In this document: positions 56,675 to 64,000 of the stretch, in pieces
Numbering within the stretch: position 1 is the stretch's first letter
Layout: each line of letters starts with the position of its first letter
Assembly: GCF_010015585.1 (NCBI RefSeq)
Contig: NW_022985067.1
Span: forward strand, 1,934,940 to 1,998,939
From: Eremomyces bilateralis CBS 781.70
Lineage: Eukaryota > Ascomycota > Dothideomycetes > Eremomycetales > Eremomycetaceae
DNA: 64,000 bases
Reading direction: 5' to 3'
Made by a program: the position numbers and the translations under genes
The notes under the pieces: model-generated
What the model was told of the DNA's origin: nothing
Database searches by the model: none
Seen by the model: only the letters and a program-made list of their open reading frames with translations

Positions 56675-57223
56675 CTAAATGACCATCGCAGCCATTAGTC
56701 CCAAACCGGCAGCAGCATACCCAACCGCAGCGGTGGGCAAGGCTGCCATTCCGGAGCTGCTCGAAGGGCTTCCGGAACCTTGTTCGAAGCCACTCTCCGA
56801 CGCACCACCTGACGCACCACCTGACGCACCGCTCTTCGAAGTGGTCGTCGAAGGTTCGACCACACTGGTGATGTCCGAGCCGACGCTCACAACGGCGGTG
56901 GTATTCGCGAGCGTGACGGTATTCAAGCCCTCCGTGAGACCCGCTGGGATAGATGCGAGGATGGGTTGGGACGTGATGAGACTGGGGAGTTCGGTGACGG
57001 CAGTTGGCAGAGAGGGAAGGGCGGGGATGGACGGCATGCCAGTGATGACTCCAAGGGAGTCGGTCATGCTGGTGTAGATAGTGAATGGATTATCAACGGG
57101 AGTGGTGGTGCCAGGGTCGGTGGGGTCCGCCACAACCGAGGAGTCCGCTTGCGGTTGTGGGAGTGCGGACGTGAGGGCAGTGAGAAGGGTAAGGAGAAGG
57201 GTGGTGGAGGTAGGAAGCTGCAT
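56675..57223 (-). CDS. Small secreted, probably GPI-anchored Ser/Thr-rich protein
   Basis: 182 aa, single exon. A cleavable signal peptide (LLLTLLTALTSALPQPQA) is followed by a Pro/Ser/Thr/Leu-rich ectodomain with several NTT/NT-type glycosylation chances. A Gly/Ala/Ser linker with a short repeat (GASGGASGGAS) comes next. The end is SSSSG-MAALP and a hydrophobic C-terminus (VGYAAAGLGLMAAMVI), the pattern of GPI attachment with omega site near the Ser-Gly. This class of fungal wall or membrane surface protein diverges fast and has no enzymatic domain; the role is unknown. Confidence 0.8.
   Translation of the reverse strand: MQLPTSTTLLLTLLTALTSALPQPQADSSVVADPTDPGTTTPVDNPFTIYTSMTDSLGVITGMPSIPALPSLPTAVTELPSLITSQPILASIPAGLTEGLNTVTLANTTAVVSVGSDITSVVEPSTTTSKSGASGGASGGASESGFEQGSGSPSSSSGMAALPTAAVGYAAAGLGLMAAMVI
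56799..56830. repeat. 12-bp tandem repeat inside the GPI-type protein gene
   Basis: GACGCACCACCT repeated 2.7 times (starts 56799, 56811, 56823). On the coding (minus) strand it encodes the GGAS repeat in the linker before the GPI signal. Likely length-variable. Confidence 0.8.
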
Positions 57224-57423
57224 TGTAAAGATTTGATGGGAGGATGATGTGGGAAGAGTAGTAGGTTGTCAAAGATTCTGATGTTCTGTTACACCCGAAG
57301 TTGGACAGTCAACTCAAGTGTTGTTTGAGTCGGACAACTGGTAAGAACTGAAGGTCTGATGTTGGATAGGAGGTGTGGAATCGAAAGATACACAAACAAT
57401 ACGCTGTATGATGATTGATGACT

Positions 57424-57469
57424 GTGTATGATGACGGTGTATGATGACGGTGTATGATGACTGTATGAT
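57424..57469. repeat. 13-bp tandem repeat (GTGTATGATGACG)
   Basis: Three full copies starting at 57424, 57437 and 57450 (the last ends in T instead of G) plus a partial copy, with one more diverged unit to the left. About 200 bp upstream of the GPI-type gene. Confidence 0.85.
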
Positions 57470-58860
57470 CTGAAATTCGAATTGCTCCAGAATGTGATTT
57501 TGAGAAGAAGGATTGAAAGACTCGCGATCAACGTTGCTTTTAATTTAACTTCATGTTGACAGGACCGGACAGGGAGGACGCTGTAACAGTACCTAGTTTG
57601 TGCCACCCCCGTGGCTGGTGCCCTGCCAACCCAGCCACTTCCCCAGCTGCCCAGCAACCACCCAACGCAACCCAACCACGCGGCACAGACGGCTTATTTG
57701 ATCTATCACCCATGGAAATGATGGAACACAAGAGCATCTACCGGAAATTACTGCATGAGTAATTCTCGTGATGATGGCGTCGTGAGCTATCAACCCGCCT
57801 CTCACGCGAAGGTCTTGCAAGGAAACCGTAGAGGCGAAGACACGGTTCCGAACGCCACTTGACTGACCTGCTGGCAGAAAACCCACCGCCGAATTGGACC
57901 ACGAGCCCAGACGACCGAATATGGGATCCGCTCTCACATTATAGAGGCGACTGCGAGCTTTGGATTGTTAACGAGAGCAAAACGTTTAAGGAGCATTGAC
58001 TGGGCTCCGTAATAGCCCAAGAGCAAGATCAATCCCCTCTCACCTCTCACACCAGCTTTGCCCTCCTTTGGCTTCATAAATTTGGTATGAACCAAGATGA
58101 TCGATACTGATTTCGAGTTGACCTCAACGGTACCTTGAAGACGGCATAGCTCCGACCCAAAACCGCGACAGAACTGTAATGAGAGAACCAAGAAATCGGA
58201 TCATGACCGACGTACTAAGTATCAATACGGTGACGGGGCCGTTGGTCCTGGAGCACCGGAACGGGAAATGGAAATAGATATGATTCAGTCCAAGAAGCGA
58301 AAGGGACGGTATTGGTATCTAAAGATGGGTATTGTAATGAAATGAGATTTGGACAATGTCTATAGAGTACACAAGGGCCAAGGACAGAACTGCAATAAGA
58401 AAGCGCAAAGATCGCCATTCATTCAGGAGCCTTTTAACATTGATTGATATGGGTTAGTAATATTCGAATAGTTATTGAAAAGGACTCCGGTACTCTGGAA
58501 AGAACCTCCAAGAAATGAGCTGGATATCTGATGAAGATTGGAGACTGAAGAATATTGGAGTTGACATCAACTGGACTGGAGACCCCCCACGCTTTGTAGC
58601 CTTGCGGTCTCGCTCCGACATTCCCGTCATTCCGTCCTTCCCCCCACTCACGCCCACACTCTGCTACTCCCATGCAACAGCCAGCATCAGATGGCTCATC
58701 AATTCATCGAGATGTTCATCCTGAATTCGTAATAATAGCTTGGCCTCTAACACGGAATATTCCGTACTTACATACCCGACCCGTCGGATCTAGAACCAGG
58801 GCCGCCTCGCGGGTTAGGCAGAGAGACTGCATCCCCCATTCTCTCGTTCCAGCGCCCCAG

Positions 58861-58867
58861 CGATAAG
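58861..58867 (+). promoter_or_regulatory. HGATAR site (CGATAAG)
   Basis: Matches the AreA/NIT2 GATA-factor consensus HGATAR, about 1.65 kb upstream of the ammonium transporter. Ammonium permeases are classic nitrogen-metabolite-regulated genes, so these sites are plausible, though single hexamers are weak evidence. Confidence 0.35.
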
Positions 58868-58973
58868 GCTTTCTCGTTCCACCTACTAGTAACCGCGACT
58901 GGATCAGGACCTTGCAAATGTGGCTGGATCACAGGAGCCATTGGGTCATCAGGATTGGCTCATGGTTGGCCCG

Positions 58974-58980
58974 CGATAAG
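58974..58980 (+). promoter_or_regulatory. HGATAR site (CGATAAG)
   Basis: Second identical CGATAAG, 113 bp from the first. Paired GATA sites are what AreA-type regulators prefer; direct binding is inferred. Confidence 0.35.
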
Positions 58981-59835
58981 CTCCCTTGTTGCCCCTGGTC
59001 GATCGTGAACTGACGAATTGATGATCTGACGTCCTGCTTCTCCAACTATCCTGCATTCGTACAGTTCAGCAATACGATCAGATACTCTTATGGGGTAGCT
59101 CTTGTCTTGAAGCAAACAGGCAGCCCTTCTATTACTACATTACTAAAAGATCGATTGAGAAAAGATGGATTTAGGGCAAAATTGGGAGCCATCGATTCAT
59201 CCTATTCCTCGTTTTACTTCTTGTTTCCGCCCAGAGCGCCTATCTTCACAGGACATGGAATCGCCGCCACAGCATGAACCCCCGCTGTGACCCCCATGTC
59301 CACTCACTTGATTTCCCTATCGCCGGGTCTCTTCATCCGGTCATCGGTCATCCGTATCGACACTGCTGCCCCGTACACGGCACACTGATACGCAGTATTA
59401 TCTACATCTTCCAAACATCAGTCCCCGCTCTCCCGACTGGAGAGTAGAGAGGTGCCTGTTCAGATCCACTACCACGTTCTGCTAGCCTGACTCCTCTGAT
59501 TCTCCTTTCCTGGAGCTGCTGGCTGGTATCCTCCAGGAATTATTGCCTCGCTCCCAAGAATTGCGATCCATCTCTATCCCTTCACCTGGTTGCGCATCTC
59601 TACCATTTCCCTTTCGTCATGCTGTTGTGACCACCGCCCAACGAGTAGCGACCAATTCCTTCGTTGTCTGCCCAGATTTGGACGAGATTGAGGTGATCAC
59701 ATCCCTCGTACCTGTACGTACCAATGCGCCGCAACCCATTACCCTACTCTCAATATCTATACGCACCTCCACGCACTTTTTTGGTCTCTAATTCACTGCT
59801 CGATCCTATTCTCCCTTTGAATGCGACCTTTCCTG

Positions 59836-59841
59836 CGATAA
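59836..59841 (+). promoter_or_regulatory. HGATAR site (CGATAA)
   Basis: Third HGATAR match, about 670 bp upstream of the ammonium transporter start, closer to the likely core promoter. Confidence 0.3.
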
Positions 59842-60397
59842 CTCCGCTCCTTCATCCATTCTCCTTCCTGCTATGACCCTCGTCCATGTGCATATTTAAC
59901 CCAAAATTAGCTCAAAGTTATAGAAAGAAAGGATCGAGATTGTGTAATCCGTTAGCGCAATATAGTTCTGGTCAGACAGGTACCCGGTGCCAGCAACAAA
60001 GCTACAAGTGGTCCCTCCAACAGATCCAAGGAACGATCGAACGCCGCCGTATCCGACAGGGAAAAGTATTACGGATACCTGTTACACAAATTCGTCCTTC
60101 TCAACTTCAGGCGTGCGACCAAGACGACACACCCAAGAACCTCCCTCGGCGAGCGCGCACTCGTGGCTGTCGAGCAGCCGTTGTTCGCCATAATCATTTA
60201 AGAGGTACGCCCGAAATTCGCAACTTCGGAACGACCCAGACCATAGCTGCTTTGGAAAAGAGCGAAGTTGCGCCCCCATATCTCCCCGCAACGTGTTGCC
60301 TCTCCTGGTTCCCTTGCTTCTAGCGTGAGCTTTCTGAATCACAGTCGCTCTCTACCACCATTCCTTCCTTCATCCAGAGAACCAAGTTATATGCTAT

Positions 60398-60404
60398 TAT
60401 ATAA
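60398..60404 (+). promoter_or_regulatory. TATA box candidate (TATATAA)
   Basis: A consensus TATATAA about 110 bp upstream of the ammonium transporter start codon. It would place initiation shortly before the overlapping upstream ATG at 60508. Confidence 0.4.
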
Positions 60405-60514
60405 CTCGATCTCGTACCCTCTTTACCCCTTGTCGAATACGGTTTGCAAGGCACGATCTCAACAGACGGTCAAGAAGCCGTCTATTCACGAAATACCGTG
60501 GGAACCTATGCAAA

Positions 60515-62198
60515 ATGTCGGCCACCGAATCCGCTGCTTCGTCAGGGACCATGGCGGCTGAAAATAGCTATATCCCATGGCTCATGGCCAATGTCACCAC
60601 CGGTACCGGGGGTGACTCCCTCGATCAAAATCTAAATGTCTTCTACCAATCCGGCGACATTGCCTGGGTCATGATGTCCACCGCATTGGTATTGCTGATG
60701 ATCCCGGGTGTCGGTTTCTTTTATTCCGGCCTCGCTCGACGAAAGTCCGCTCTGTCTCTACTATGGCTATCCGTCATGTCGGTGGCAGTTGTCACATTCC
60801 AATGGTTTTTGTGGGGTTACAGCTTGACCTTCTCTCACCATGCGGGGAGGTTCATTGGAACGCTGCATAACGTTGGGTTCAACGACGTGTTGGGTGCACC
60901 TTCGGTGGCCAGCGACAGGGTGCCAGATCTGCTGTTTGCTGTTTATCAGGGCATGTTCGCCGCCATCACGTAAGTTTGGACCCCCCATGGCCATCTCCCA
61001 TGTGTCCCGGCTGACAGACTTTCAGGGTTGCCCTCGCCATCGGCGCCGTCGCAGAGCGCGGTAAAATTTTGCCCTGCATCGTCTACATGTTCATCTGGAC
61101 TACCCTAATCTACGACCCGATTGCGTGTTGGACGTGGAACCCCTCTGGCTGGGTCTACAGAATGGGTGGTCTAGACTTCGCCGGAGGTACCCCAGTACAC
61201 ATTGCCTCCGGTTCCGCCGCCCTTGCCTACTCGTACATGCTCGGCAAGCGCCGCGGCCACGGAACTCAGGAGCTTAATTACCGCCCACACAACGTTACAC
61301 ATATCGTCATCGGAACCGTGTTCCTGTGGGTCGGCTGGTTCGGCTTCAATGCGGGTTCTGCACTCAGCGCAAGCTTGAGGGCAGTCATGGCTGCGGTTGT
61401 CACCAACTTAGCCGCGTGTGTTGGCGGTATTACCTGGTGCTTAGTCGACTACCGTCTTGAGCGCAAATGGTCCACCGTCGGTTTCTGCTCTGGTGTCATT
61501 GCTGGCTTAGTAGCCATCACTCCTGGCTCAGGGTACGTCCCTGCCTGGGCTGCCGTTATCTTCGGCGTCACCGCTGGCATTGGCTGCAACTATGCCACGA
61601 AGATCAAATACTTCCTACGCTGCGACGACGCTCTTGATATCTTTGCGGTCCATGCTGTCGGTGGGTTCATCGGCAACATCCTGACAGCTTTCTTCGCTGC
61701 GTAAGCTCGCTTGTTTTCGCTCACTCATTCACCATCACTAACGGACTTTGTCTAGACCATACATCGCTCACCTTGATGGCTTCAGCACCATCGAGGGCGG
61801 CTGGATCGTCCATCATTGGATCCAAATCGCCTACCAGCTTGCCGACTCCGTCGCTGGCGGAGGCTATTCTTTTGTCGGCACCTGCATCATCCTTGGTGCC
61901 CTCGATTTCATCGGGCGCTTCATTCCCGTACTTCGTCTACGTGCTAGCGATGAGGAAGAGATCATGGGCATTGACGATGCGGAGATTGGCGAGTTTGCCG
62001 TAAGTTATTATCTCCGCCAACTGGAGAATTTGCTAATTCGGTGGATAGTACGACTACGTCGAAATCGCCCGCGAGGTCAAGTCGCCCGACGACGATGACG
62101 ACCTGGAGTCACAACATTCCACCATACCCCACGACTTCTCATCCGTATCTGACCCACGAGAAAAGCAACACAGCGCGGAGATACCGCTGACCCGCTAG
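60515..62198 (+). CDS. Ammonium transporter (Mep/Amt family)
   Basis: Four exons, 60515-60969, 61026-61700, 61756-61999 and 62049-62198, give 507 aa. About eleven TM helices fit the family. Signatures include DIAWVMMSTALVLLMIPGVGFFYSG, the first pore His210 in GGTPVHIASG and the second pore His361 in DIFAVHAVGGFIGN. The conserved cytosolic tail GIDDAEIGEFAYDYVEIA couples the trimer's subunits. Mep/Amt proteins import ammonium at the plasma membrane, and Mep2-type ones also signal nitrogen state; which subtype this is cannot be read. An upstream ATG at 60508 overlaps the true start out of frame and ends at 60561. GATA sites lie upstream, as expected for nitrogen regulation. Confidence 0.93.
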
Positions 62199-64000
62199 GC
62201 GAAACTAGCAGCTGCATTTGTTTTTCCATGCTCTATCGCTTGCGAGCATTCCTATCGCGATATACAACATTTCTTTTTGTAAACACTATATTGGGGATGT
62301 GCAGACCCTATGCTGATTAAACCAAATGGATTTGCGGGCTTGGAGTTTTTCCGTTTCGGAGGAGTAGACGGGAAGAGAACGTTTGTCCCAGCCAGTCCCC
62401 TTCGGCGATCCTCTGATCAGAGAGGCTCACCCCCTCTCACACTTTCTATCTCGACGCTTTGGGCGGTGTCATTTCTTTTTTGTGACATTTTGGCCACTCC
62501 CTCATATCGCCATCTCAAGTGCTCTATACATTACCGTCTGTGTGGGTTCTATATATTTACTACTTATCTTCCTAGACAGAACTGTCTTGTTCAGCGGGCC
62601 GTTTCAGGATCGTATTACCCGGAACCTTCTTGTTTCTGTTTCATGGATACCTTTTTGTGTCATGTGCGATGAGGCGAAAATCCAGTGGGTTTTGAAAGCG
62701 GAATGGTGGATATACTACTTCTTGGGTAATTGGATAGACGGATGAATGAAGAGTCGAGGTTCTCATAAAGCCGGCGTCCACCGTGCTGCTATACCTGCAT
62801 GACTTTGTTGTTCTACCATAGACGCTAGATGCGACCAAAACTATAGCTCGACCATGACAGTGATAATGTCACTATCCTAGGCAGCGACCGAACGCCTTGA
62901 CCGGCAACACTGCGTATATTTGTACATCCGGAGTTTCAAACCTGCAAAAGAGCTTGGAGGTTTTCATCGTTGATTCGATTTTCTTATTGCAGTAGCTATT
63001 CAAGTCTACGGAGCGGCTCCGCTTCATTGCACATGGAAGTAGTCGTGAGACAGCTTCGGCAGAGGGGAATTCCGCTGGATTTCCAGAGCCGTGTCCTAGT
63101 ACAGCACATACTCGCCGTAGATCAGAACAGATATTCATTCCATTGGCGTGGTTTGGTCACACAGACTTCTAGCCTATCGGAATGCATGAGGGCAGCAAAA
63201 CCTCAAAACCTACCTCAATCGAGCGACTACTGCGATGAACGGAGCTTAAATAGTTTGTATTTTCTTGTCAGTCGACCATGGGATTCTACAGTTTCACCTC
63301 TCGCCATGGACGGCCCGACTTTTAGAGACCTAGTTCGCTGCCTTCAACCACGATAATCCTCGGTATATGCTTAGCATACCTTCTCAATCTAGCTCGAATT
63401 GCAGTATATCGACTGCACCTTTCTCCCATTGCAAAGTTCTCAGGACCGAAACTTGCAACCCCCGGTCGGTGGTACGAATTCTATCATGATATGGTCCGGG
63501 GCGGCCAGTTCACTTTCCATATCTAGGAGCTACATAAAACATATGGTGAGTCATATTCAAGGCCGATCATTTGGATGCCATTCCGATACCGACAGGGCCA
63601 ATTTTCCGAATATCACCAGAGGAACTGCATGTGGAGGACAGCAGTTTCTTTGATACGCTCTACAACCGCCACCCAAAAGCCAATCGATATGACGGTATGA
63701 CTGGTTGACTCCCCTCTACGAACATGCGTTTTACGACTCTGGGCCATGGCATCCACCACCTTAGGCATGGTGCACTAAGTTCCATGTACCTCTACTAGAT
63801 CTCAGCTGACGAAGTCGCCTCTTACATACTACAGATTCTCTATGCGAGCAATCATGTATTTGAGCCTTTTGTCCAGAGCAAGGTTGAGTATTTGTGTAAG
63901 CGAATTGCCTGGTATTATGCTACGAATGAGGTTCTGGCTATCGAGGACTCCTGGGGTGTTTCGTCGGTGACCATACTGTACTATGGCGTATTCGTTTGGT
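62199..64000. other. 3' flank of ammonium transporter and intergenic sequence to window end
   Basis: About 1.8 kb without supported genes. Frames of 85-128 codons at 62872-63356 on both strands overlap and resemble nothing I know. No RNA gene or repeat recognised. Confidence 0.5.

Larger units (their letters stand above)
57224..60514. other. Long intergenic region upstream of ammonium transporter
   Basis: About 3.3 kb. The left end is the promoter of the GPI-type gene, with a 13-bp tandem repeat at 57424-57469. The right part is the promoter and probably a long leader of the ammonium transporter, with HGATAR sites and a TATATAA at 60398-60404. ORFs of up to 145 codons show no family features. 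No RNA gene recognised. Confidence 0.5.

Overview
The window looks like nuclear DNA of a filamentous ascomycete (Pezizomycotina). Genes are protein-coding on both strands and interrupted by short GT-AG introns (about 40-170 nt in most genes). The gene set is typical of that group: an Nud1/Cdc11-type SIN scaffold, a Hst3/4-type sirtuin, NPR3, fungal MED16, and a DUF1399 glycine-rich protein. The class within Pezizomycotina cannot be fixed from this sequence alone. I see no transposase, reverse transcriptase, CRISPR array, prokaryotic feature or defence system.

Layout, left to right. 1-3.0 kb: an aldo-keto reductase (-) and a FAM192A/Fyv6-type splicing protein (+) share a divergent promoter. 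3.0-10 kb: gene-poor stretch with two weak, unresolved coding-like blocks. 10-12.2 kb: SFT2 (-), split by four unusually long introns. 12.2-18 kb: long non-coding stretch, the right half probably being a spliced 5' leader of a bHLH regulator (+, 18.0-19.7 kb). 21.1-21.7 kb: COX19 (-), in four short exons. 23.1-25.9 kb: NPR3 (-), divergent from a ketopantoate-reductase-like gene (+). 28.4-33.7 kb: NUD1/CDC11 scaffold (+). 34.2-35.0 kb: PEP-mutase/isocitrate-lyase family protein (+). 35.1-36.9 kb: NUG1/GNL3-type GTPase (-). 37.2 kb: intron-containing tRNA-Arg(UCU) (-). 37.9-40.3 kb: DUF1399 protein with a Gly/Cys tail (+). 40.6-41.5 kb: OPI3 (-). 42.0-45.4 kb: MED16 (-). 47.2-49.5 kb: sirtuin (+), followed in the same frame by a hypothetical ORF to 50.3 kb. 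51.3-52.7 kb: PLC-X-type phosphodiesterase (+). 52.8-54.9 kb: UTP3/SAS10 (-). 55.2-56.4 kb: 3-ketodihydrosphingosine reductase (+). 56.7-57.2 kb: small GPI-type cell-surface protein (-). 60.5-62.2 kb: ammonium transporter (+), with GATA-type sites upstream.

The genes form no obvious pathway cluster; most are conserved housekeeping genes. Recurrent themes are ribosome biogenesis (NUG1, UTP3), lipid synthesis or turnover (OPI3, KDSR, PLC-X), and nitrogen sensing and uptake (NPR3 in the TORC1 brake, ammonium permease). For spliced genes I placed exon boundaries by reading frame, GT-AG signals and recall of family sequence. No alignment or expression data were available. The most interesting points are the sirtuin/downstream-ORF frame continuity, the long SFT2 introns, the probable spliced leader of the bHLH gene, several microexons, and a triple tandem splice acceptor in UTP3. 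I did not find a convincing undescribed biological system.
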